Shown in pieces: positions 11,833 to 21,821 of a stretch of 47,445 bases of DNA (positions are counted from its first letter, which is position 1; every line of letters begins with the position of its first letter). Origin of the DNA: Ceraceosorus guamensis (Eukaryota; Basidiomycota; Exobasidiomycetes; Ceraceosorales; Ceraceosoraceae); assembly GCF_003144195.1 (NCBI RefSeq), contig NW_020290088.1, forward strand, positions 8,225 through 55,669. Reading direction: 5' to 3'. The notes below the pieces were generated by a model that saw only the letters and a program-made list of their open reading frames with translations, was not told the origin of the DNA and searched no databases. Made by a program: the position numbers and the translations under genes.

Positions 11833-12033
11833 GCCGACGGATCAAGGCACGGCCAAGTGGGCGGTCAGAGTCCGCCAGGTACATCGCAACCACCCACGGC
11901 GAACGCTGTACGGACTGCACAGGTCCACATTCACCCCCCCCGCCCAGGTGCTACGTCGTGCGCTCGATCCGCCGACGGGTCAGCGCACGGCCAAAGGCGC
12001 GCTCAGAGGTTATCGTGTACATCGAAACTATCC
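11833..12033 (+). repeat. Degenerate direct repeat upstream of DAHP synthase
   Basis: Two 62-bp blocks (about 11833-11894 and 11971-12033, 138-bp period) share GCCGACGGRTCA, GCACGGCCAA, TCAGAG and GTACATCG in the same order, roughly three quarters identical by eye. The second copy ends about 100 bp upstream of the TATA element, so the repeat may be a duplicated upstream activating region. Confidence 0.55.
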
Positions 12034-12135
12034 TGGGCTCAGTTCGCCTTACCAGCAGCCTGAGCTCCCTCGCCCAAGCGCACTAGGCCCATCCTTCGCA
12101 GCGACTCGCCAGGACTGTTACGTGCCTTTCACACA

Positions 12136-12142
12136 TATAAAT
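12136..12142 (+). promoter_or_regulatory. TATA element of DAHP synthase
   Basis: TATAAAT lies 206 bp upstream of the chosen ATG. An in-frame ATG at 12141 overlaps this element and is therefore an unlikely start. Confidence 0.5.
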
Positions 12143-12347
12143 GTCGGGAGCAGACCACGAAAAGATATCTCCATCTTCCCCAGCTCACTTTCACTTGCAC
12201 GGACCCCCGACCCACAACCTTGAACTCTTGGCAAATGCTCTGCCAACCTTTACGATAGACGACAGACATCGCACCGAACTAGACTATTTTATCTGCCACC
12301 ACGACGCAACGCCTTCTCACACCACACACCTAAATAGGCGCAACACG

Positions 12348-14005
12348 ATGCCGGCTATTCACAACGCACCACCCAAACTCGACCTCGGTCACATGGCTTT
12401 CGAGCTGTCCACTAAGAAGGCGCTGCTGGGCCAACAGCAATCGCTGAAGACTCAAGCCACCGCGCCAACAGAGACAGACTGGCACCCAACTTCTTGGCGG
12501 TCTAAGCCTGTCACTCAAGACATCGTCTATCCGGACCAGGGCGCTCTCTTCAAAGCGCTCAGCAAGATTTCGCATCTCCCCAGCCTCGTGTCGGCCGGCG
12601 AGATCGAACGTGCTCGCGAAGATTATGCTCGAGGTGCTCGCGGCGAGGCATTCTTTCTGCATGGCGGTGACTGCGCCGAGGGTGAGTACTCGACCAAGGC
12701 GACGGTCGTATCTGTCAGTAGCTGGATCGCTGATTTCATTGACGACCCACCCGCCCGCGCTCAGCCTTCAATGAATGCACGGAGGACCACATCTCAGCGC
12801 AGCTCCGTATTCTCTTGCAGATGAGCTTCATCATCTTCATGGGAGCCAAGACACCAGTTGTGCGCGTCGGCCGCATTGCCGGGCAGTATGCCAAACCCAG
12901 AAGCAAATTGGCCGAGGTTGTGGACGGCAAAGAGTACCCCTCTTTCCGCGGCGACTCTGTCAACGGAATGGATCTCACCGATAGGCAACCGGACCCAGAC
13001 AGGCTTGTCTCGGCGTACTTCCATAGTTCGACGACGATCAACTACCTGCGCAGCCTCAGCACCGAGCAACAGCTACTCGACGCCGCCATCAAGGAATTGA
13101 ACTTCGACGCCGACTCTATCGACAGCGAGATTCTGCGTGTCAAGGCTCATCAAGTCCACTCGCGCATCGAGGACGCGCTGCTGCTCTATGCGTCTTCTGC
13201 GCGCAACGGCGACAAGGCTAGCTCTCGCACCCTGGACCACTTGTCACGAGCCATGGGCAGCGAAATGCTGTGGACATCTCATGAAGCCCTCAACCTTTCG
13301 CTGGAGGAAGCCAGTGTTCGTAGCGTGCTTGACCCCGTCACTGGAGCCACTCACCACTACGACTCTTCCGCGCACATGATCTGGACAGGCGAGCGTACGC
13401 GTCAACTGGAAGGAGGGCACATCGAGTTCATGCGCGGCCTACGAAACCCAATCGGCTGCAAGATCGGCCCGACTATGCAACCCGACGAATTGGTCGCTCT
13501 GCTGAACAAATTAGACCCCGACTATCAGGATGGCCGGGTAACTCTGATTACGCGACTGGGCGTGGATAAAGTCGATCGTTTCCTTCCTCCCCTCATCGAT
13601 GCTGTTCAGGCATCTGGGCACCGTCCCCTCTGGTTGTGCGACCCATGCCACGGCAACGGAAAGACCACGCCGACGGGCATCAAGACGAGAGACTTTGCAG
13701 ACATCTTTGGCGAGATCGAGAAGAGTATCAGCGTTCACAACGCCATGCACAACCCGCTCGGTGGGTTGCACCTCGAGCTGACGGGTGACAATGTCACCGA
13801 GTGTACCGGCGGTTGCATTCCACTGGGAGAGGACCAGCTGGGTTCTGCGTACAAGACGCTTTGTGACCCTAGGCTTAGCGCGGAGCAGAGCCTTCACCTA
13901 GCTCTTCTGGTCAGCAGACGACTCGAGGGAGATAATCTTCATGCCCACCTCAGCTCGGCGCCTGTCTCAGCTGCCTCCTCGGCACCCGGCTCCCCTGGCA
14001 AGTAA
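12348..14005 (+). CDS. 3-deoxy-D-arabino-heptulosonate 7-phosphate synthase, class II
   Basis: This enzyme condenses phosphoenolpyruvate and erythrose 4-phosphate, the first committed shikimate step. Exons are 12348-12681 and 12765-14005, with an 83-nt GTGAGT...CAG intron, giving 524 residues. It belongs to the class II (plant/mycobacterial-type) family, not the yeast ARO3/ARO4 class I family. The splice restores GGDCAEAFNECTEDH, which carries the metal-binding Cys. The other metal ligands are seen in CDPCHGNG (His), HLELTGDNVTEC (Glu) and KTLCDPRLS (Asp). The substrate-binding block GERTRQLEGGHIEFMRG followed by NPIGCKIGP is intact. I chose the ATG at 12348 because the only upstream in-frame ATG overlaps the TATA element and the intervening translation looks like leader sequence. 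It is divergent from chorismate synthase and followed in tandem by the FAD monooxygenase. Confidence 0.96.
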
Positions 14006-15120
14006 GCGAGCCATAAATCCAGTGTATTCCATATTTTTCCCACTATAGATGATATACGAGCCTGCTTGTCCGTCTCCTCTCACGCAACACAACTCCCCCA
14101 ACAGACTTGAAGCACCCGTCTTCGTTCGAACCTCCCCGCTTGTCTTCCATGTTCCGAGATCCTCGATGATTCTCTTTGCCACTCAGTCCCAGTCCCAATC
14201 GCATCTTCTTTCTACTGTCCCATCCTCGAATGCCTTTCACTCGTGACTGTGCCAATCAATGGTCTTTGTGAGTGCATCCACCGCGCGGCGCGAAGCCAAC
14301 GATTTCGTGCGCAAGCTTTGAAAGTCCGTGTGCCTTGCCGTCAGCGCGCTCTACCATCCACAACGGTAATGCAGCGCTAATCCCAATCGAATCGAAGGAA
14401 GACGCTGTGCTCACGCCAAATGCTGGCGCGGAGGAGCCACATGACCGTGGCGATCGTCGGGGCTTCGAGGAGCATCATGCATGCAGCACCAGCAAGTCGA
14501 GCACGCGCGCAGCACGGTGCAGCTGCTGATGTTTGCGAGCCGCGTCGGGCATTGGAAGTCACGTGATATAATCGAACTACGCGGGTTCGCGGGTGCCTGC
14601 ACGCATTCACATTTGATTCTTGATTCAATTCTCGGGTCCGCACCTGCTCTGCGCGCGCGCGGCGCTGGACCACACTCATCTCCGCGGCGGAGGTGGTTGC
14701 ATCGCAGATATCGCACCATCATTTGTTTGATCAATCCATCGAATTGAGGTCACGCAACGCAACGCAACGCACCGCAACGCACCGATGCAGAGGTGTGGAT
14801 GCGTGCGCACACTCGTCGGGCACCATGGAGCCGGAAGTTCATGCGCTGCGGCCGCGCTCGCTTAATTGTTTGTTGTCGGCGTGCTGGCCATGCTGCGCGT
14901 GAGTGACTCATCAGACTGATGGATGTCCTCCAACTGCAGCGAGTTCGGACGCGCGCGGCGCAAGCGGATAAGCCGGCGCGCAGCACTGTGACTCACACTC
15001 ACGACTCTTTGCATGGTGTTTCTTCACCAGGGCAAGGCTACGCTGTCACGCTCGCGCTCGCGCTCGCGCCCGCCCCCGCGCCCACCTCCACGTCCGCGCC
15101 CGCCCCCAACATCCACGCGT

Positions 15121-15154
<34 letters not shown>

Positions 15155-15784
15155 CCAAGCTCAAGTCTTACAGCAGCTCTTCTCCTCACCATCAGCGCCG
15201 GAGTTCGTCGCAGCCGCCGCCGCCGCCGCCGTCGCAGCCGTCGCAGCCGCCATCATCGTCGTCGTCGTCGCCATGCGGACGCGTCGATTGGCCGCCTCGC
15301 GGACCAGAGCTGCTCCGGACGGAAGCATCCATCTCGCTGCGATGCGAGTGGCAAGCTGTAGCCAAGGTCGCAGTTGTGAGTGGCAGATGTATCCTATCTG
15401 TCGAGATGCGCCCTTGGGGGTGTCGCCGAATTCATGCTTTGCCCCTTGCTCTACGGCGTCACGTTGCCAGTGCTGCCTCGAGGAGGGGGCGCTGACCAAC
15501 TTTACCATCGCAAAGCGAATAAATGTCGGAATGCGCATCTCTGAAACTTGACAATAACCCGCCCCCATCATCATCGCTGTTCCTCTCAGACGATACACTC
15601 GCCATTCTCTTCGCCCTGCGCACACTCACTTTAGCTCTTGGCTACTGCGCGCCCACCACAACCTGGCAGATTCTCTAGCTCGCAGCCGGGAAATTCTTCA
15701 TTGGTCCGGCAACGCGCACAACGTGCACAGGTAAACTCATCTGGACAGGACGCTCCAGTCGCAAGTAGATTGAGTCGCGCCGCA
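14006..15784. other. Intergenic region with low-complexity sequence
   Basis: This 1.8-kb stretch separates the DAHP synthase stop from the monooxygenase ATG. It includes (CAACG)n-like sequence at about 14756-14780, CG-rich runs at 15050-15110, (CCGACA)n at 15122-15150 and (CCG)/(GTC) runs at 15206-15270. These inflate long open frames (for example 14919-15551) that show only poly-Ala/Pro/His translation and no domain. ATAAATGTCGG at about 15519-15529 may be the TATA region of the monooxygenase and matches the same word upstream of DAHP synthase. Confidence 0.55.
15122..15150. repeat. (CCGACA)n microsatellite
   Basis: Nearly five units of the hexamer occur in a longer low-complexity GC-rich block (15050-15270). 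Confidence 0.85.
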
Positions 15785-18015
15785 ATGCCTGCCCTCATTT
15801 CTCAAGATATTCCTTTCGCAACTCGTGACGGTCCAGCCGGGGTCGAAAGCGAGGTGCCCGAATATGACGTGGTCATCTGCGGTGGTGAGTAGGACCTGGC
15901 AGGAAACAGCATGATAGTGCTGACTTTGTCAGTCTGCGCATCTACTCCTCGTCATCCGCAGCGGGTCCCGTCGGTCTGATCACTGCGTCACAGATGCTGC
16001 GTAGCGGCCTCACAGTGAAGATCGTCGACAAAGCTGCCGAGTCTCTGGATGTGGGTCGCGCTGATGCCGTGCAGCCTCGCGTGTTGGAGATTATGAAGCA
16101 GCTCGGCCTGCTCAACGAGCTGCTAGCCACAGGTCCGCTCATCGACCACACCATCTTGTACAAGGATGGAAAGTGTCTCGTTTTCCGACCCAGTCACGCC
16201 AGCCCGTCCGAGTTCCAGTACTTGCAGGTCATCACACAGCCCGAGGTGGAGCGGCTGCTCATCCGCGACATTGCCCGCTTCGGGTGCTACGTCGACCGCA
16301 GCACCACGCTCGACCGCTACGTACTCGAGGGCGAAAAGGACCACACAGGCAAATCGACCATATCCCTTGACTGGACCAACATCGAGACAGGAGCGTCTGG
16401 CTCGTGCCGAGCTCGCTACCTCATAGGCTCTGATGGCGCGCACTCTGCCATCCGCAAGAGTCTCTCCATCCCATTCGACGGCGTCACCACCAATCTCGTC
16501 TGGCAGATCGTCGACGCAGAGTGGGACACCAACTTTCCCCATGCATGGGTCTTTGGCTGCGTGCTCAGCAGCGAGCACGGCGGCGTTCTAATCATTCCGC
16601 GAGAGAACAATATGAGCAGACTGTACGTCCGGGTACTCCCGGGCGCCGACGGCAAAGCACCCGATCCCAACGTGGAGAATGTCGACACGGCAATGAAGCG
16701 CATCAATGATGTCTTTGCGCCCTACTACGTCAAGCCAAAAGGTCCGATCGAATGGTACACCATGTGGAAGATCAACGAGCGCGTCGCCCGGTCCTTTCAC
16801 GATGACCAAGACGGACGTGTGTTCTTGGCTGGCGACTCGGCCCACTGTCACAGTGCGGCGGGCGCGTATGGTCTGAACACCGGATGCATGGACAGTCACA
16901 ACCTGTCCTGGAAGTTGATCCTCGATGCCAAGGGCATCTCCAAACCTGCCATCATCGACTCGTACAGCGTCGAGCGCCGAGCGACCGCCAAGCGCATCGT
17001 CCAGGCTTCCAGCTGCTTCTTGCGCTTCTTGTGCGGTGCGCGCGGTGCCGACACTTTCGCCAAGGACTTTGCGATCGCGGCCGGGGAGGATCCTGCTTCA
17101 ATCGAAGCTCCGCAATTCATCCCGCAAGAAGGTGACCAGAGCATGGATCCCGATCAAGCTTTCTTTTCTTGGTATGCTCGCACATACACGGGCCTGCTCA
17201 CGGGCACGGACATTTTGTACAAGCCCAGTACGCTCAACAAGCCGTGGCAAAGCTCCGGCATGGTGTCCAAGTACCAAGCTCTAGATGTCAAGAGGGCGGA
17301 TGTGAATCTGAGCAGGAAGATCCAGAAGATGAAGTTCGACGAGATGCAAGGATTTGCATCCGGCGAATCGGACGCAGCTCGCACGGAGCGGGCGGAGCAG
17401 GCAATCGCGTCGCCTCAAGCGTCGCCCATGATTGGCTACCGTACGCCGAACCCGAGATTATTCAATCCTCGCACTGGCGCCGTGCAGAGGCTGTACGACT
17501 CGTTTGCCCCTCTTCCCTGCTTCAACATCGTCCTTCTTGGCGGCGATATGTCTGGATCCCTCGGACCATTGGTGTGCGATGCACTCGACGCATTTGCCAA
17601 GCAAGGATCTTTCCGTACACGCTTCGCAAATGCACAAGCAGGCCAAGCGAGATTGATGAAGATGCACCTGATTCTCGATGCTCACAATGTGCGCGATCGT
17701 GCGCTGTTGGACGCGCTTGCCCTCCGCTTCAAGCAAGCGCTCTCCCACAACGCTACCGGCACTCACCAGGAGACGTCCAGCAAAGACGACGACGACCCTT
17801 TGCACCACTACCTCGAAATTCACCTAGACGATCAGCCAGATGAAGGCAGAGCCAGCAGCTTGTTCGGGACTGCAGCCGAGAAGATGTCGGACGCACCGCG
17901 CGAGCGTGCCTTTATCGTCCGTCCGGACCTGTGGCTAGGCACCAAATCCACCTTGGAAGAGTTCCAGCACTCTGCCGAGTCTTACTTTGCCGACTTGCTC
18001 CACCCTCATACTTGA
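15785..18015 (+). CDS. FAD-dependent phenol 2-monooxygenase-like enzyme
   Basis: By family, this is a flavoprotein that uses NADPH and O2 to hydroxylate a phenolic ring, usually ortho to an OH. Exons are 15785-15884 and 15962-18015, with a 77-nt intron, giving 717 residues. The splice builds the dinucleotide-binding GAGPVG at residues 33-38. GSDGAHSAIRKSL at 189-201 and GDSAHCHSAAGAYGLNTG from 324 are the second and third FAD motifs of the group A hydroxylases. The region from about residue 500 (PNPRLFNPRTGA..., LLGGDMSG...) matches the thioredoxin-like dimerisation domain of phenol hydroxylase, and the length is near that of the yeast-type enzyme (about 660). The true substrate cannot be read; the context suggests a chorismate-derived aromatic. 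It is tandem with DAHP synthase and convergent with the reductase. Confidence 0.9.
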
Positions 18016-18780
18016 TCGTATCGATGACGAACGAAGATTCGCCTTTGATTGCACATTTATTTACCACGCCACGACTCAATCGATGCATCCCTTCTTGATC
18101 CTGCCTGTCCCAACAGCATGGAAATAGATGCATTTGTTCTCATCATCGTCGCCCTTCGACTCGAGTCTGTATCCCTTGTGCATACACGTTGTTTGCTGCT
18201 TCGCGGACTATGTCCATAATCGTGTCTCGATCGGTCGTCCACGACTGATGGCATACAAATTGTAATTTTACCGTTCGCGGCAGCCAAACATCTGCGCGCG
18301 GCCAACCTAGGGTGTTGGCCCTGTGCCCTCGAAGCCCGCGTTGTGGCGTAGCCGCGTCTGTCAGCTCCACTTCATCCATCCACACACGCGCGCGCGCGAA
18401 GGAGGCAACGCACGACCGTCATACTTTTTTTTGTTAGACTTGACGCCGCCGCTTTTACATTCTGATTCGTGATCTGACCCAGGTGCCAATCCAGCTTGTC
18501 ACGTGGCAGAGTAGGGATTCCGTCGCCCAGTGACGCCTTGTCCGAAGCTCCACATGCGAACACATAATAGACAGGCACTGACACGAAGGCACGTACACTT
18601 GAGCATATTTCATTCATCACGCTCACAAGCGGGCGGACTGTGTCATACGTGCTATACTCTTCATGCTCACAATCGGGCGAACAGTGCTGATAGGCATGCA
18701 TTGTGCTGATGAGGAGGGACGAGCAGGGGAAATTTGACAGCTAAGGGAAAAGAGCACCGAACCGCTGGGGCGCGCCCACC
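18016..18780. other. Convergent intergenic region, no gene recognised
   Basis: This 765-bp region holds the 3' ends of the monooxygenase and the reductase. It contains the word ATTCGTGAT near 18463, a (CG)n run at about 18385-18397 and a weak duplication TCACAANCGGGCG at about 18623 and 18667. No open frame here has family features. Confidence 0.6.
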
Positions 18781-19839
18781 TCACAGAGCCGACTTGCCCG
18801 CCTTGACATTCTCCTGAAGCTGATACAACTGCGACGTGAGGTCGGCAAATGTATCCTGCCAAGGCGTCCACTCGATTCCGAGGAGATTCTTGGCCTTTGC
18901 GCTATCCAGCTTGGCCACAGGTCCAGGTTGATTAGGGGTGCCTGGGGTGCCCGTCGGGAGGGTGCTGGCGTGCTCGGGAAAGCGCGACTTGAGGAAATCG
19001 ACAACGAGCTGCCAATCCATGTAGTAGCCGCACAGTGAGAAGCGCTGATTGGCCGACTTTTCCGGGTGAGACATGGCTTCCACATGGGCTTTTGCCACAT
19101 CGCGCACGTCTACCGTTTGAGGCAGCAGTGTAGGAGGTACGCCGCCCGCGGCGCCGGACACTACGCTCCACACATTTGCACAGCTCGTGTTGAGATCCTC
19201 CATCTTGGCCACGGGATGCACGATCGGTCCGATGATGCCAGGCGGCATGAAAGTGGTCAGGACGAATTGCGGCTTTGCAGATTCGACGAATTCCCAAGCT
19301 GCTTTTTCGGCCAAGCCCTTTGAGGCGGCGTAGGTGTACACTTTATTGTCCGATTTCTTTGCATCTTCGTACGACGCTGGATTCCAGTCCTTCTCCGTGT
19401 ATGTATAGTCGCGGATCGAACCACCCTTTTCGTAACAGTTTTGCGCTGCGAAGCTGGATGTGATGAGCACGTGCTTGATCGATGGCGTGTCGTGCGCTGC
19501 TTTGAGCACGGCAAGCGTACCGTCAATGGCAGGCTGCAGCATGTCGCGTTCAGCATCCTGAAATTTGAGTGTGTACGGTGAAGCAACATGCTGCACCACG
19601 TCGATGCCTCGGAAGGCTTCGCGCAGCTCGTCCGCGTTGCGAATGTCGGTCACATATGCCAGCGTGTGGCGCGGCGATGGGAACAATCGTTGCAATTCTT
19701 TGCCCTTGCTCTCCGATCGCACAATCGAGCGCACCTGGTAGCCGCTCGCCAAAGCCTCGCGCAACACGTGCGCTCCTACGAAGCCGCTTGCGCCTGTGAG
19801 CGCAACGTGCTTTGCAGTTGTAGTGGCGGTAGGTGACAT
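18781..19839 (-). CDS. NADPH-dependent aldehyde/ketone reductase, GRE2 / cinnamoyl-CoA-reductase type
   Basis: This is a single-exon extended short-chain dehydrogenase of 352 residues, close to yeast GRE2 (342). The coenzyme motif TGASGFVG is at residues 15-22, and Arg residues at 37 and 41 favour NADPH. The catalytic pair is in YAASK (Y170, K174), preceded by a Ser-rich TSSF block at 127-130. Downstream FMPPGIIGP and SLCGYYMDWQ fit substrate-pocket regions of the family. Members reduce aldehydes and ketones including aromatic ones. With the neighbouring decarboxylase it could reduce an arylacetaldehyde to the alcohol, which is inference. The first ATG of the frame is at 19839; the frame is open upstream but has only a GTG there. 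A minus-strand TATAAAG lies 225 bp upstream. Confidence 0.9.
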   Translation of the reverse strand: MSPTATTTAKHVALTGASGFVGAHVLREALASGYQVRSIVRSESKGKELQRLFPSPRHTLAYVTDIRNADELREAFRGIDVVQHVASPYTLKFQDAERDMLQPAIDGTLAVLKAAHDTPSIKHVLITSSFAAQNCYEKGGSIRDYTYTEKDWNPASYEDAKKSDNKVYTYAASKGLAEKAAWEFVESAKPQFVLTTFMPPGIIGPIVHPVAKMEDLNTSCANVWSVVSGAAGGVPPTLLPQTVDVRDVAKAHVEAMSHPEKSANQRFSLCGYYMDWQLVVDFLKSRFPEHASTLPTGTPGTPNQPGPVAKLDSAKAKNLLGIEWTPWQDTFADLTSQLYQLQENVKAGKSAL

Positions 19840-20063
19840 GTTGCCGTGCGTGTTCTGTCGCGTGCGCTTAGAGGGGGTCGGTACGTGCCAGGCAGGGGTC
19901 GAAGACTTCTTGCGATCTTCAGTGGATTGCACAGGCTTCCTCTGTAAAAGACTTTTAGGCGTGGACTGTGAGTGTAAGACGTAAAGCTAATGCTGGCTGC
20001 GTGACTGCTTTACGAGATGCAAATGAATAAGGGGGACGTAGTCGCCTTGTCAGCGGCAAGCTA

Positions 20064-20070
20064 CTTTATA
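20064..20070 (-). promoter_or_regulatory. TATA element of the reductase gene
   Basis: TATAAAG on the minus strand lies 225 bp upstream of the reductase ATG, a spacing similar to the other genes of the window. Confidence 0.45.
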
Positions 20071-20624
20071 TTCATGGTGTACCAAGCGACGAGCTGGCAG
20101 GTGGAGGTCCAGGCGGTGCGAAAGAGCACATACGCTGTATGGTCGCTCCGACCGGTCACGTAGCATCACAGCCAGTCGCAGTGGAGATGCGGACCTGCGA
20201 AAGCAGAGAAGCTTGTCGAGTAGGGAGGTTTGGCCGGATGCAGGCAGACGGCGTTTCCGAGTGGGCCCGCATTTACCTATCCGCTTTGAGAATCAATGCG
20301 AGCCATCTTGTGGCGTGTCTCATGGCACCGCTCTCACGCTTACACTCGCCCTTGTGATGCGCAATGACACGTGGAACGGATCTGACCGTGGTGAATGAGT
20401 GTGAGCGATGGGGATGGTGGTGCAGCAGTGGATGCACGTTGGTGGACGGGCGGGACTGTGCAATCACGCGGACACGCGTATGCCGCCAGACCGGAACGGA
20501 AGTCACTGTGGCACCGCTTTCTCCGAGTTTCATGCACGTCGCGGGGAAACCACCAACGCGCCGCTGCTGCTGCTACATTACTCAAGACTCAAACTAACAA
20601 ATTCTTGACTCGTGACTCGTGACT

Positions 20625-20739
20625 NNNNNNNNNNNNNNNNNNNNNNNNNNNNNNNNNNNNNNNNNNNNNNNNNNNNNNNNNNNNNNNNNNNNNNNNNNNN
20701 NNNNNNNNNNNNNNNNNNNNNNNNNNNNNNNNNNNNNNN
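20625..20739. other. Assembly gap (115 N)
   Basis: An unsequenced run in the scaffold. The true size is unknown. A perfect inverted repeat about 100 bp to the right suggests a structured or repetitive region. Confidence 0.99.
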
Positions 20740-20841
20740 ACTGTCGCTGCTGGTGCGTTTTGTATTTCGCGTTGCGATCATGACGAACGCGTCCGTGCGC
20801 GCTGCTGCGATGATCGCGCGCAAAACGGGCCTTGGTCCGTG

Positions 20842-20950
20842 TTCAACCAGCATTCGTGATCGGACGCTCGCTCCCACGCGGCATTACGCACGCCCGTGGA
20901 CTTTTGTTGAAAACGCAGCACGCTCGCGCTCATCACGAATGCTGGTTGAA
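20842..20950. repeat. 19-bp perfect inverted repeat with 71-bp loop
   Basis: The left arm TTCAACCAGCATTCGTGAT (20842-20860) is the exact reverse complement of 20932-20950. The loop contains a smaller CCACG...CGTGG pairing. The whole 109-bp unit could fold as a hairpin. It includes the dispersed ATTCGTGAT word and resembles a very short MITE or a foldback, but no target-site duplication is evident. Confidence 0.8.
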
Positions 20951-21289
20951 GGTTTCCTTCCAACGAGACCGCGAGGCCTCGCATTGCAGATGGAAGGGCT
21001 GGCTGGCTCGCGATTCGCGCGTGAGGCGTGAGCGAGCGCAGCGGATGACTCTCGAGCGAAGCGCATGGAAGTCGCGAGCAACGACTGTGAGTGTTGGCGT
21101 AGCGTGGCGAAATGCCGCGATAGCGATGCACATCGCCGTATCCCACCTCTACGTCACGTGCTCCTTTATTCTCTCACACCCGTCTTGACCTTGGGCACGA
21201 CCTGCTCGCTCGCATTATTGCATCACTCGCTCAATCACACCAACTACATTCACGTCCAAGCCGCCCGCGCACGCGCAGACGCCTGAATT

Positions 21290-21475
21290 TGCAGAACGTA
21301 GCATCGTTGCATTGCCCGGCAGCAAAATTCAGATCGAGTAAACACATATCCATCTTGCAGTCCATGACCCAGTAATACACCTTCATTGTCTGCCCAGTGC
21401 CAGATTCGCACACTGGGCAGACGTCTGGATATGCAGAACGTAGCATCGTTGCATTGCCCGGCAGCAAAATTCAGA
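21290..21475. repeat. Stem-loop bracketed by 44-bp perfect direct repeats
   Basis: The 44 bp at 21290-21333 recur exactly at 21432-21475. Between them a 12-bp perfect stem, GTCTGCCCAGTG at 21388-21399 with its reverse complement at 21411-21422, encloses an 11-nt loop. The unit lies about 350 bp beyond the stop of the decarboxylase gene. Its identity is not recognised. Confidence 0.85.
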
Positions 21476-21821
21476 ACGTGTCTACAACATGATCTAGGAG
21501 TCGAGGGACGGGTGCGCATTCGTTGGTACGAGTCAGGTGTGCGTGTGGAAAAAGAGGGGCACACTAGATCGAGCACGGGCGATCGAGCGTCAGCGCGAGC
21601 CGTGGATGGTGGCCGCAAGAGTGCATGGATGGATGAAATGTAGGTCCCATCTTGCTGCTGTGCCCGCTGCTCTAGTGATTGTATTCGGGCGCGTAGCCGT
21701 AGCTGTAGGCATGACCAAGAAGCACCAGAAAGAAACAAGAAGGTAAGCGGCGTGCGACTCCGAAAAAAAGCAAAAAGACACGGCGGGAGCGGGACGGCTT
21801 GGGTCCACCAGCTCTCAGCAC

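Larger units (their letters stand above)
10029..12347. other. Divergent intergenic region between chorismate synthase and DAHP synthase
   Basis: This 2.3-kb bidirectional promoter region has no recognisable gene. It contains a long (TGCC)n tract, a 23-bp palindrome at 11086-11108 followed by a TATATA at about 11116-11121, the 29-bp element shared with the AROM promoter, and a degenerate 62-bp direct repeat with a 138-bp period. A weak CATAAATG on the minus strand near 10190-10197 may be the TATA element of chorismate synthase. A 184-codon open frame at 11085-11639 has no family features. Confidence 0.6.
19840..21821. other. Intergenic region with assembly gap and structured repeats
   Basis: This 2-kb region lies upstream of the reductase and downstream of the decarboxylase. 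It contains the assembly gap, a 19-bp inverted repeat beside it, and a stem-loop bracketed by 44-bp direct repeats. The left edge of the gap is CGTGACTCGTGACT, a simple repeat that may have caused the break. No gene is recognised. Confidence 0.65.

Noticed and set aside
12141-12347. Upstream in-frame ATG for DAHP synthase
   Set aside because: The ATG overlaps the TATAAAT element and the extra residues look like translated leader.
14919-15551. 210-codon open frame with poly-Ala and HRHRHR stretches
   Set aside because: Produced by microsatellites in three frames; no family features.
15638-15784. N-terminal extension of the FAD monooxygenase
   Set aside because: It would begin at TTG; the first ATG in frame is 15785.
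19840-19932. N-terminal extension of the reductase
   Set aside because: It would begin at GTG; ATG 19839 places the nucleotide-binding motif at the usual distance from the N-terminus.
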